The position numbers and the translations under genes are program-made. From Lachnospiraceae bacterium (lineage in GTDB: Bacteria; Bacillota_A; Clostridia; Lachnospirales; Lachnospiraceae): a stretch of DNA of 64,000 nt. The notes below the pieces were generated by a model. The model did not search any database and was not told the DNA's origin. It was given only the letters and a program-made list of their open reading frames with translations. Location: the NCBI GenBank assembly GCA_009911175.1, contig QXWX01000005.1, positions 1-64,000 on the forward strand, read 5' to 3'. This document shows, piece by piece, positions 26,547-34,123 of this stretch (position 1 is the first letter of the stretch; each line of letters starts with the position of its first letter).

Positions 26547-28805
26547 CTATTCTTTTTCTCCATTTATCCCAGTAATGTCGTACAAGAGCTTTTGATACTG
26601 TTGTACAATTTTTTCCCAGGAATATTTCTTTTTCATTCTGAATCGTGCCAAATCTCCCAATTTTTTACGTATTACACCTTCCATATGATCAACGTTTTCT
26701 ATAACATTCGCAAGCTGATTTTCATCAGAAAAATAAAATGCTGCTTTCCCTCCAACATACCGATTAAAATTAACATGATATAATATATTTATATCGGTCT
26801 CCGACATCGCTTCCAGCAACCCTGGATTCGTTCCACCAACAGAGTGTCCATGGATATATCCCAATGCATATTGACGAATATAATGAAGAATGTCTTTATC
26901 ATACAATGTGCCTGCCATTATAATGCGCGAATCCATTGCAAATCCAGTGGATTCTTTTATTTGACGGTAAAAAGATTGAAACTCATTTTTATAATTACAT
27001 ATTATAAGGAGCTTCTTTTTGGTATGAGATTTTATAAAACCTTTTAACATAATTTCATAATTATTCTCAGGTATAAATCTTCCAAGTATTAGATAATAAT
27101 CGTATTTTTCTATTCCCCATTGTGCAAAGTAACTTTTGACTTTTTCCGGAATAACAGCTGAAACAGGTTCCATCTGTTCCACTCCGTATGAAATTTGCTC
27201 TAACATTGGCTTTTTACCGTATAATATTTTCTTATATAACTCACGAATTCCTTCATTGTCACATATCATGCAGTCAGTTGATTTAGCCATCATAATAGCA
27301 GAAATATACAGATATAACTGGACTGCTTTATTCCATTTTGTTCTTCTCCATTCTGCACCAGCTGGATTTTCAATCATCTTGATACCAAGTGTTTTAATAT
27401 AGTGACGTTTTATCCATAAATATGGTCCAATACGCACACCCAGATGATACATAATTGGATAGCTAATATTACGCTCTTTTACATATTCACATGTTAGATC
27501 TGTACAGTGTTTATCATACTTCATCATGGCCAAACTGCTTTTCTCCATTTCACAAACACGTATACAAACTATGTTGCTTACTATTACTATTTCTTCCTCC
27601 TCAAAAGAAGATACTTTTTCATATGCCCACCATTGAATATTATCATCATTCCAATGATTTAAAAGACCTTGCGCAAATGATTCCCATCCGCCATAGTTCT
27701 GTGTATATCCCCTCAATCCTATAATGAATACATGAATTGCCTTATCACTTGGCACAAATTGCTTTAATTGTTCGCGAATACTGCGATGCTTTTCTGCTGT
27801 TTGTCCCTCTGTAAGAGTAATGGATGTTTTAAAATCATTTATATGGTAATCGAGACCTTCATAATGACTTATTTTTTGACTATATACCATATTTCCGAAA
27901 GCTTTCTTTAGTAAATTTGATACTTTTCCAGGAACGTGAAAAGCAATTGCAATTATAGGATTAAATAATTTTGTCAACCTAATTTGCCTTCCAGAAATTT
28001 TGTTGATTTCTTCTACAATATTGCTGGTAGTACTATATTCTTTATTTTGTGGGTGATATACGCCTCCCTCTCCAGATAGCATCAGCAAACAAACAAATTC
28101 ACATAAATTATCAATATGAATCATAGAGCGCTCATTATAAATGTCCGGAAATATCGGCAATGTTCTCGCTAGCTTTGATAATATTGGATAGTTGCCTTTA
28201 CTCCCTTTCCCATAAATCATTGGAGCTCTTAGAACTGCCGTTTTAAATTCTTCACTTCCTAACTCCCTAATCGCCTTATCTGCTCGCCATTTTGAATCAC
28301 CATAAGCATTCTTAGGCACAGGAATTGTATATTCATCTATGATTTTCGATTTTCCATAAGACGCCGCTTCTCCATAAACAATCATACTGCTCATCAGTAT
28401 AAACTGCTTAATACCTGCTGATTTTGCAAGCTGAGCAGTTTTAATTGCTAAATCTGTATTTACTTCGTAATATTTTCTTGCAGTGTTTTCATTCTCCCTT
28501 CCATCATCTGAATGCGCAATCCCTGCAACATGAAAAATAATATCATAAGGCGAAAAATCATAAGTATACCATCCATTTTCTTTCATATCCAATGTATCTA
28601 CTGCTAAAATCGGATAATGCTTCTTAGCCCATTTTTCAAATGATTCACCAATATAAGAATTTGCACCTGTAATCAAAACTTTTTTCTTAGCTTTTTTGTC
28701 TATATGAAAATTTTTCTTATGTCCATAATCCTCGAATCCTATATCGATTGGATTAACATAAGATTTTTTTCTCCTTGTATCTTTATGATTAATTATTTTT
28801 ACCAT
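26547..28805 (-). CDS. Fusion of SDR sugar epimerase and DUF1972/WchF-type glycosyltransferase
   Basis: About 752 residues from ATG 28805. The N-terminal domain (about 35-345) is an SDR with LITGANSYIG, FILMSSMIVYG and YGDSK, so it should bind NAD(P) and act on a nucleotide sugar. The C-terminal domain (about 360-752) opens with VFIIGLRGYTQNYGGWESFA, the signature of the DUF1972 glycosyltransferases such as WchF-type rhamnosyltransferases. It has a GT-B ending (GYIHGHSVGGTNPGLLEAMS). These are normally separate genes. A TTG at 28841 would add 12 residues but sits too close to its AGGAGG. The start overlaps the preceding gene by 17 bp. Confidence 0.8.
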   Translation of the reverse strand: MVKIINHKDTRRKKSYVNPIDIGFEDYGHKKNFHIDKKAKKKVLITGANSYIGESFEKWAKKHYPILAVDTLDMKENGWYTYDFSPYDIIFHVAGIAHSDDGRENENTARKYYEVNTDLAIKTAQLAKSAGIKQFILMSSMIVYGEAASYGKSKIIDEYTIPVPKNAYGDSKWRADKAIRELGSEEFKTAVLRAPMIYGKGSKGNYPILSKLARTLPIFPDIYNERSMIHIDNLCEFVCLLMLSGEGGVYHPQNKEYSTTSNIVEEINKISGRQIRLTKLFNPIIAIAFHVPGKVSNLLKKAFGNMVYSQKISHYEGLDYHINDFKTSITLTEGQTAEKHRSIREQLKQFVPSDKAIHVFIIGLRGYTQNYGGWESFAQGLLNHWNDDNIQWWAYEKVSSFEEEEIVIVSNIVCIRVCEMEKSSLAMMKYDKHCTDLTCEYVKERNISYPIMYHLGVRIGPYLWIKRHYIKTLGIKMIENPAGAEWRRTKWNKAVQLYLYISAIMMAKSTDCMICDNEGIRELYKKILYGKKPMLEQISYGVEQMEPVSAVIPEKVKSYFAQWGIEKYDYYLILGRFIPENNYEIMLKGFIKSHTKKKLLIICNYKNEFQSFYRQIKESTGFAMDSRIIMAGTLYDKDILHYIRQYALGYIHGHSVGGTNPGLLEAMSETDINILYHVNFNRYVGGKAAFYFSDENQLANVIENVDHMEGVIRKKLGDLARFRMKKKYSWEKIVQQYQKLLYDITGINGEKE

Positions 28806-29643
28806 TTTTTTGATTGTAGTTGGTTGACTTAATATTTCCAACTCCTCCTTCGACTACCCCATCACTATTTACCACTGACTTTATAGTACTAAAAAAACAT
28901 TTCCCATCAAAAAACAGGGCCTTCATCCCGCCCTGTCTCAGTATCTTCACATATTCACCATCCAATTTTGCCTTATCCACGATCTCCAGCTCATCCCTGC
29001 CTTTAATCTGTGCCAGTCCTGTCAGCCCTGGAAGAACCGAGTTCGCATCATACCTCTCTCTCTGCTCTACCAGATCCTCCTGATTCCAAAGTGCCGGCCT
29101 TGGCCCGATCACACTCATCTTCCCGCGGAATATATCCCATATCTGAGGTAATTCATCTAAGCTCGTCTTCCTGAGAAATTTTCCCACCCTTGTGATATAC
29201 TGCTCCGGATCGGAAAGCTGATGGGTCGGGACATCATGAGGCGCAGACATCTTCATGGATCTGAATTTATGCAGGGAAAAGAAATGCTTGTCCTTTCCTA
29301 CACGTTTCTGTGTAAAAAGCACAGGCCCCGGATCGTCGATATAGATTGCAAGAGAAATCAAAGCAAATACAGGAGCGAGTATGATCAGTCCCCCGAATGC
29401 TAACGTTTTGTCTATCACAGATTTCACAAGCTTTTCATAAACACCTGGAATGCACTTCGGCTTTCCGCATCCTTTCTCACATTCTGTCTTCCGCGAAAGA
29501 TATGGGTTTCCCTCATCAATTCCATTTGAATCCTCTGTCTTTTTTTCCAAAGCTTGTATGATTGTATACAACCCAAACAGGGCTGCAGCCGCCATTTTAA
29601 AATTTCTATCTGTACTTTTCTCTTTTTTTATTCCCACAATCAA
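28789..29643 (-). CDS. Initiating undecaprenyl-phosphate sugar-1-phosphate transferase
   Basis: 284 residues. A poorly conserved N-terminal region is followed by the catalytic core of bacterial sugar transferases. This has one membrane segment (about 77-97), DDPGPVLFTQKRVGK, LHKFRSMKM, LRKTSLDELPQIWDIFRGKMS and IGPRPAL, with GLTGLAQIKGR near the end. It would attach the first sugar phosphate to undecaprenyl phosphate. The open frame begins with TTG (29643), preceded by AAGG; the first ATG is residue 17. It is the first full gene after the leader terminator at 29685-29728. Confidence 0.88.
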   Translation of the reverse strand: MIVGIKKEKSTDRNFKMAAAALFGLYTIIQALEKKTEDSNGIDEGNPYLSRKTECEKGCGKPKCIPGVYEKLVKSVIDKTLAFGGLIILAPVFALISLAIYIDDPGPVLFTQKRVGKDKHFFSLHKFRSMKMSAPHDVPTHQLSDPEQYITRVGKFLRKTSLDELPQIWDIFRGKMSVIGPRPALWNQEDLVEQRERYDANSVLPGLTGLAQIKGRDELEIVDKAKLDGEYVKILRQGGMKALFFDGKCFFSTIKSVVNSDGVVEGGVGNIKSTNYNQKNGKNN

Positions 29644-29684
29644 CGTACCAACCTTATACTACAAATTACAATATCATAAAGCAT

Positions 29685-29728
29685 AAAAAGAAAGCCGCCT
29701 GTTTCACTTGAAAGCTTGTAAAACAGGC
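29685..29728 (-). terminator. Intrinsic terminator in the operon leader
   Basis: On the minus strand GCCTGTTT pairs with AAACAGGC (arms at 29721-29728 and 29697-29704) and is followed by a T-rich tract (GGCTTTCTTTTT). It lies between the second loaP-like gene and the first sugar transferase gene. A terminator placed ahead of a long operon, right after an antiterminator gene, fits control by readthrough. Confidence 0.75.
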
Positions 29729-29915
29729 ATGCTTCGCCATTCCGGAATATTTTTATATTCCGAATCTCTGATCTTTCTGTCCACTACCTTAAGCACAGCG
29801 CGCGAAACGTCAAATGCTTCCGATAATTTCATTTTTGAGACACTATTTATACCAAAATCTGTCACTGGCTGGATTTATTCTTGTGACTGCCATAGGTGTG
29901 AACATTTCCCATCAT
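29704..29915 (-). pseudogene. Small frame-disrupted ORF between loaP and the operon
   Basis: An ATG at 29915 overlaps the loaP stop (ATGA) and opens 17 codons (MMGNVHTYGSHKN..). A second frame runs from about 29865 to a TGA at 29704 (KLSEAFDVSRAVLKVVDRK.., 53 codons from a GTG). Adding one A in the AAA near 29875-29877 joins them into a product of about 70 residues. It contains MKLSEAFDVSRAVLKVVD and ends inside the terminator hairpin. I do not recognise the family. Codon-like texture in both pieces and coupling to loaP suggest it was once a gene. Confidence 0.45.
29743..29762 (-). promoter_or_regulatory. Perfect 8-bp hairpin in the operon leader
   Basis: CGGAATAT and ATATTCCG enclose a four-base loop (AAAA on the minus strand), 14 nt upstream of the leader terminator. 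LoaP proteins are known to act through an RNA hairpin in the leader of their target operon. This is a candidate, but it also lies in the small ORF and I have no consensus to test it against. Confidence 0.35.
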
Positions 29916-30415
29916 CTTCTCTCCACAACTCCCAGCCCCAGCGTCACTTCCACAGCCTGTCCCAGCAATGGAACCTCCATGACCACCAGTCTCTTATGCC
30001 GCAGGATCTTCTTCACCTTTCCCTCAAAATCCTTCAGCGGCCCGGAAGTCACCACCAACCTGTCGCCTTCCATATATCCTTCCGAATATTTCACTACATG
30101 CTCGTCTCCGCCAAGTCTCCTCAGATACGCTTCCTCTTCCTTCTGGATCGGTGTCATCTCTTCTCCGGTCCGTAGCACCTTCGTCATTGCATAGATCCGA
30201 TTCAGACGTTGATAAAAGTCCTCAATCTGATCCGTCTCAATAAACACATACCCGGGAAACAGCCTAGATGTGATCAGTGTCCGTTCCCCGCGGATCTTCG
30301 TCCACCGTTCCGCCAGCGGGACAAAAACATCCTCACCATCGACCATCACCCTGTCACGGCACTGCTGCGCAATTTCCAGTTCGCGGCCGGTATAGACCTG
30401 TATGACATACCACAT
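29912..30415 (-). CDS. loaP: LoaP-type NusG paralog (transcription antiterminator), second copy
   Basis: 167 residues. An N-terminal NGN domain (starting MWYVIQVYTGRELEIAQQC, with RLFPGYVFIETD at about 50-61) is joined to a C-terminal KOW domain (RLVVTSGPLKDFEGKVKKI, about 118-137). LoaP proteins are specialised NusG paralogs in Firmicutes that promote processive antitermination across long biosynthetic operons, usually encoded upstream of the target. It starts 1 bp after the stop of the first copy, with GGAGAAG upstream, and is followed by a leader terminator and the polysaccharide genes. Confidence 0.82.
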   Translation of the reverse strand: MWYVIQVYTGRELEIAQQCRDRVMVDGEDVFVPLAERWTKIRGERTLITSRLFPGYVFIETDQIEDFYQRLNRIYAMTKVLRTGEEMTPIQKEEEAYLRRLGGDEHVVKYSEGYMEGDRLVVTSGPLKDFEGKVKKILRHKRLVVMEVPLLGQAVEVTLGLGVVERR

Positions 30416-30416
30416 A

Positions 30417-30923
30417 TTAAGACTTCTCCGTGATTTCCAGACCTACGCCCACCAGCTTTTCCTTGTCGTCCAGTTTCATACTGATAAACCCCTTTCGCTT
30501 GTGACGGTCAATCTTCTTGATTCTGGATTCCATTCCGGTGAGCACTCCAGATCGGACTTTCAGGATTCCCTTTTCAATTACACCATAAGACATCCCGATC
30601 TCATCCTTCCCATTGGTCAGCCGGATAAGAAGCTCTTCCTCCTCCGGCCGGATCGGACAGAAGGTTGTGCCGATTCCAAGGAGCCTTGTGTACTCCGTCA
30701 TCCGGCCGAGAGCTTCGCCTGCCGGCTCCGGATCATCTGTCACCAGAAACATATATCCGGGCAGAAGACGCTCCCGTTCCTCGTGCCACTCTCCCAGATA
30801 TTTCTTCTTTTTTACGTAATACAGGATCTTGCATTCCTCATAGGAATGATCCGGAAGCATCCTCTCCACACGCTGACGCATAGGCTCTTCCTGACCTGTT
30901 TTCGTCTGTATCACATACCACAT
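30417..30923 (-). CDS. LoaP-type NusG paralog (transcription antiterminator), first copy
   Basis: 168 residues with the same layout as the next gene: NGN domain (MWYVIQTKTGQEEPMRQRVE; LLPGYMFLVTDD at about 53-64) and KOW domain (KVRSGVLTGMESRIKKIDRH, about 121-140). The two share the MWYVIQ start and general fold but are clearly diverged, so this is not a recent duplication. Either may be the working antiterminator; the other may partner, compete or act elsewhere. AAAGGAGCAGAGGCAG precedes the ATG. This is the first gene of the minus-strand run. Confidence 0.78.
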   Translation of the reverse strand: MWYVIQTKTGQEEPMRQRVERMLPDHSYEECKILYYVKKKKYLGEWHEERERLLPGYMFLVTDDPEPAGEALGRMTEYTRLLGIGTTFCPIRPEEEELLIRLTNGKDEIGMSYGVIEKGILKVRSGVLTGMESRIKKIDRHKRKGFISMKLDDKEKLVGVGLEITEKS

Positions 30924-31146
30924 CTGCCTCTGCTCCTTTGCGCTTCCGAATTTCTGCCGTAAGGCAGTCTGAGGAATATTTGGCTTATCTCAGGACAGCA
31001 GGATATGGACAAACCAGAAAAAATACTACAGCAATCCTTATACCTCTTCCGCTTTTGTGGGATTCATTTCCGCTGTTATTCCGGATTTTTTTCTTTCATC
31101 CTGTTTCTGAAATTCCGTTGTATCCCGCATTTTTAAGGCTTTCAGG

Positions 31147-31174
31147 TGGGGAATAAACCATGGTTTATTCCCCA
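31147..31174. repeat. 28-bp perfect palindrome upstream of loaP
   Basis: The half-site TGGGGAATAAACCA is followed at once by its exact complement, giving perfect two-fold symmetry without a spacer. The outer half-site closely matches the second palindrome at 31319-31354. It could be a protein-binding operator or an RNA hairpin. No T-tract follows, which argues against a simple terminator. Confidence 0.65.
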
Positions 31175-31318
31175 AAAGGTATTGAAAAATTAATTTTGAT
31201 GTGTTAATATGATTTGGGTGATTTACAGAAAATGACGTTTGATTTGTGTGGTTTTTATACATTTTTCGGATATTTTTTGTGAATTTCCTTGGAGTTGTAT
31301 TAGAATGCAGAATGGAAA

Positions 31319-31354
31319 TGAGTGGGGAAAAAACCATAGTTTTTTCCCCACTCA
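31319..31354. repeat. Second palindrome of the same type
   Basis: 16-bp arms (TGAGTGGGGAAAAAAC and complement) are separated by CATA. The core GGGGAAAAAACCAT resembles GGGGAATAAACCAT of the palindrome 145 bp away. The pair brackets an AT-rich stretch upstream of the loaP genes and downstream of the 47-codon ORF. Confidence 0.65.
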
Positions 31355-31441
31355 CTGTCGTAAAAAACTGGAAATTCTCAATTCCAGCCTGATATACAGA
31401 TATGATCTTCTATGCAGTAAATGATCAAAAATGCCTGGCCT

Positions 31442-31585
31442 CTACTCACTTTTTTCCTGGCTCTTGTCGCCTCCTTGTAGAATTGTCAGGCTGTCAATCT
31501 TCCTCAAGGCATCCTCTTTATCTTTACTGCCGTCCACAATCATCCGCACCATTTCCATTATTGTTCTGAATTCCTCTCTTGTCAT
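31442..31585 (-). CDS. Small acidic/basic protein of unknown function (47 residues)
   Basis: ATG 31585 is preceded by AAGGGGAAGAT, a good ribosome binding site. The product starts MTREEFRTIMEMVRMIVDG and ends with a charged tail, with KEDALRKIDSLTIL in between, predicted mostly helical. It sits alone between rseP's 3' end and the palindrome region. I do not recognise the family. Codon-position texture and the ribosome binding site make a real gene likely. Confidence 0.5.
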   Translation of the reverse strand: MTREEFRTIMEMVRMIVDGSKDKEDALRKIDSLTILQGGDKSQEKSE

Positions 31586-31700
31586 ATCTTCCCCTTACTT
31601 CCATCATAGTTTAAGCACTCCCGCAAAGTACCTTTCACCATGTATATGTCTGATTCTCTGCGAGTACTCATTTTTCTCCTTAGCATTCAAGGCTTTCCGC

Positions 31701-32870
31701 TCACAGCAGCTTCACAATATCATTATACATCACCACGACCATCAGCACCATCAGCACGGCCAGCCCCGCAAAATGCACCATTCCTTCCTTTTCCGGCGGA
31801 ACCCGCTTCCCGCGCACGGCTTCCACGAACAGAAATACCAGCCGTCCTCCGTCCAGAGCCGGAATCGGCAGCAGGTTCATGATCCCCAGATTGGCGGTCA
31901 ATAAAATGGCAAAATCCAGCAGATTTAATATCAATATCTTCATCCCCGCAGACCTGGAACTCTGGTAGGTCTCATCTACCGCGTCCACGATCCCTACCGG
32001 GCCGGACATATCCTGGATCCCCACCTTACCGCCGATCAGCATTTTCAGGCAGTCAATGGTATAATGGATCCAATATCTGACCGTATAGGCGCCGTACTGC
32101 AGGGAACCCAGGAAACCGGGCCTGACCGACTCCGCTGTGCTGGTGATACCCAGCCGTTTATTCATGTCCCCTTCCAGTGCCCGCGGTTCCAGTACGACAG
32201 TGGTCTCCTTTCCATCCCGCAGATAAGTGATCTCCATCTCGCCACCTTCACTGTTCATCAGGTTGGCCAGCGTGATCTCATTCCAGAGATGGATCCGTTT
32301 CCCGTTGATTCCCGTGATCGTATCCCCGGCCCGAATGCCCTGTTCCTTGGCGGAATATCCGTCCGATACTTCTCCTATAACCGGAGCCCGATATCCGACC
32401 CAGACAACCAGGATCACACAGAAGATCCAGGCCAGGATCAGATTAAAGATGGGACCTGCCGCGATCACGGAGATTCTTGCCCAGACCGACTTGCTGTTAA
32501 AGCTGCCTTCATCCGGTTTCGCTGCCGCACCGTCCGCAGATGTTCGGGAGATCGCTTCCCCGCCAAAATCGGATGCCGATCCTTCCATGCCGTACATACC
32601 CTGCGCATCCGCACTATGGAGATGAGATTCCATTGGCAAAGGAGCCGGAGTCTCCTCCGCCTCATCCTCTCCCATCATACATGCCCCGCCGAAGGGAAGG
32701 AGCTTCAGCGAAAATTTTGTTCCGCCGATCACTTTTCCGAACAAAGTGGGCCCCAGCCCCAGTGAAAATTCATCCACATGTATTTTATTTGCCTTTGCCA
32801 GCAAAAAATGCCCCAACTCATGGAAGATTACAATTCCACTGAACAAAAGTATCGCTATGACAATTCCCAT
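31701..32870 (-). CDS. rseP: Site-2 protease RseP/RasP-like, with an inserted loop
   Basis: 389 residues from ATG 32870 (GAGGTGG upstream). The zinc motif HELGH lies at residues 17-21, and a PDZ domain at about 180-250 (GEVSDGYSAKEQGIRAGDTITGI starts it). The second metal-ligand block is ALDGGRLVF near 340. Membrane-embedded metalloprotease for regulated intramembrane proteolysis. Between KLLPFGGACMMGEDE and SFNSKSVWARI there is a loop of about 55 residues, rich in Ala, Ser, Gly, Met and His (residues about 72-125). Most homologs have a much shorter linker there. It ends the pyrH-frr-uppS-cdsA-dxr-rseP run. Confidence 0.9.
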   Translation of the reverse strand: MGIVIAILLFSGIVIFHELGHFLLAKANKIHVDEFSLGLGPTLFGKVIGGTKFSLKLLPFGGACMMGEDEAEETPAPLPMESHLHSADAQGMYGMEGSASDFGGEAISRTSADGAAAKPDEGSFNSKSVWARISVIAAGPIFNLILAWIFCVILVVWVGYRAPVIGEVSDGYSAKEQGIRAGDTITGINGKRIHLWNEITLANLMNSEGGEMEITYLRDGKETTVVLEPRALEGDMNKRLGITSTAESVRPGFLGSLQYGAYTVRYWIHYTIDCLKMLIGGKVGIQDMSGPVGIVDAVDETYQSSRSAGMKILILNLLDFAILLTANLGIMNLLPIPALDGGRLVFLFVEAVRGKRVPPEKEGMVHFAGLAVLMVLMVVVMYNDIVKLL

Positions 32871-32940
32871 TGATATTACCACCTCTTCATTTTTTAACGC
32901 TTAGACATTTACGAATCATTTCCTGCACACAAAGGCAAAA

Positions 32941-34095
32941 CTATTTCCAGTCTCTCCCCGCAATATACGCATACGTCTCCCGCTCTGTCTCCAGAATCTG
33001 TTCCACTGTCGGATCCGCAATATTCTGATGCCGCTCCATGCAGCAGCAGATCATTTCCGGAATCTGCAGGTACTTGATCTTTCTCTCCAAAAACATAGCC
33101 ACCGCTGCTTCATTGGCAGCATTCAATACCGTAGGAAGGGAGCCCCCCTTCCTTCCGGCTTCAAAAGCCAGCTTCAGCCCGTAAAAGGTCTCCAGATCCG
33201 GCTTCTCGAATGTAATCTGGGAAAGCAGGGAAAAATCCAGCCGCTTTCCGGGCAGATACCGCCGTTCCGGGTAATACAGGGCATACTGGATCGGCAGCTT
33301 CATATCCGGTGTCCCCAGCTCCGCAATGATCGCCCCGTCCGCATATTCCACCATAGAATGGATGATGCTCTGGGGCTGCACCACCACCTCCACCTGGTCC
33401 ACACTGACGCCGAAGAGCCATTTTGCCTCAATGACCTCCAGCCCCTTGTTCACCATGGTAGACGAATCAATGGTGATCTTTTTGCCCATTTCCCAGTTAG
33501 GGTGCTTCAAGGCATCCTCCACCTGGATCTCCTCCAGCTCCGCCCGGGTCTTTCCGCGGAAGGGGCCGCCGGAAGCCGTCAGAAGGATCTTATGCAGCGC
33601 TTTTTGCTGTCCTCCCTGGAGTGATTGGAAGATCGCGCTGTGCTCGCTGTCCACCGGAAGGATGGACACCCCCCGCTCCTTTGCCAGAGGCATGATGATA
33701 TGCCCTGCAGTGACCAGGGTTTCCTTATTGGCAAGGGCAATGTCCTTGCCGGCCTTGATGGCCTCAATGGTGGGACGGATCCCGATCATCCCCACGATGG
33801 CCGTGACCAGGATCTCCGCCTCCGGCATTGCCGCGGTTTCCAAAAGTCCATCCATACCGGATACCACCCTCACGTCCAGATCCCGGACGCGGCTTTTCAG
33901 CTCCCTGGCCTTTTCCTCTGACCATACCGCCGCAAGCTTCGGACCAAATTCCCGGATCTGCGCTTCCAGCAGCGTGATATTGCTGCCCGCGGCCAAAGCC
34001 AAGACCTCAATATCCCCGTTCTCTCTCACAACCTCCAGCGTCTGAGTCCCGATGGAACCGGTAGACCCCAGAATCGCTATTTTCTTCATACTCAT
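32941..34095 (-). CDS. dxr: 1-deoxy-D-xylulose 5-phosphate reductoisomerase
   Basis: 384 residues from ATG 34095, with AGAGG upstream. The NADPH-binding GSTGSIGTQTL at the N-terminus, the VDSEHSAIFQ block (about 147), the TASGGPFRG loop (about 182) and SSTMVNKGLEVIEA (about 217) are diagnostic. Second enzyme of the MEP isoprenoid pathway, making 2-C-methyl-D-erythritol 4-phosphate. It sits between rseP and cdsA, a common Firmicutes order. Confidence 0.95.
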   Translation of the reverse strand: MSMKKIAILGSTGSIGTQTLEVVRENGDIEVLALAAGSNITLLEAQIREFGPKLAAVWSEEKARELKSRVRDLDVRVVSGMDGLLETAAMPEAEILVTAIVGMIGIRPTIEAIKAGKDIALANKETLVTAGHIIMPLAKERGVSILPVDSEHSAIFQSLQGGQQKALHKILLTASGGPFRGKTRAELEEIQVEDALKHPNWEMGKKITIDSSTMVNKGLEVIEAKWLFGVSVDQVEVVVQPQSIIHSMVEYADGAIIAELGTPDMKLPIQYALYYPERRYLPGKRLDFSLLSQITFEKPDLETFYGLKLAFEAGRKGGSLPTVLNAANEAAVAMFLERKIKYLQIPEMICCCMERHQNIADPTVEQILETERETYAYIAGRDWK

Positions 34096-34123
34096 CTGTT
34101 CACATCCTCTTTTGCATTTCATC

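Larger units (their letters stand above)
30924..31441 (-). other. Gene-free upstream region of the loaP pair
   Basis: About 520 bp without a convincing gene. It holds two related palindromes (listed separately) and a weak promoter-like pair on the minus strand (TTGTCC, 17 bp, GATAAG, near 30984-31012). A 30-codon open stretch (31127-31038, MRDTTEFQKQDE..) has no clear ribosome binding site. The promoter of the polysaccharide operon should lie here, but I cannot fix it. Confidence 0.4.

Noticed and set aside
31038..31355. 105-codon open frame on the minus strand over the palindromes
   Set aside because: It starts inside a palindrome, reads through a second one and has low-complexity composition. 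Only its last 30 codons look at all coding, without a ribosome binding site.
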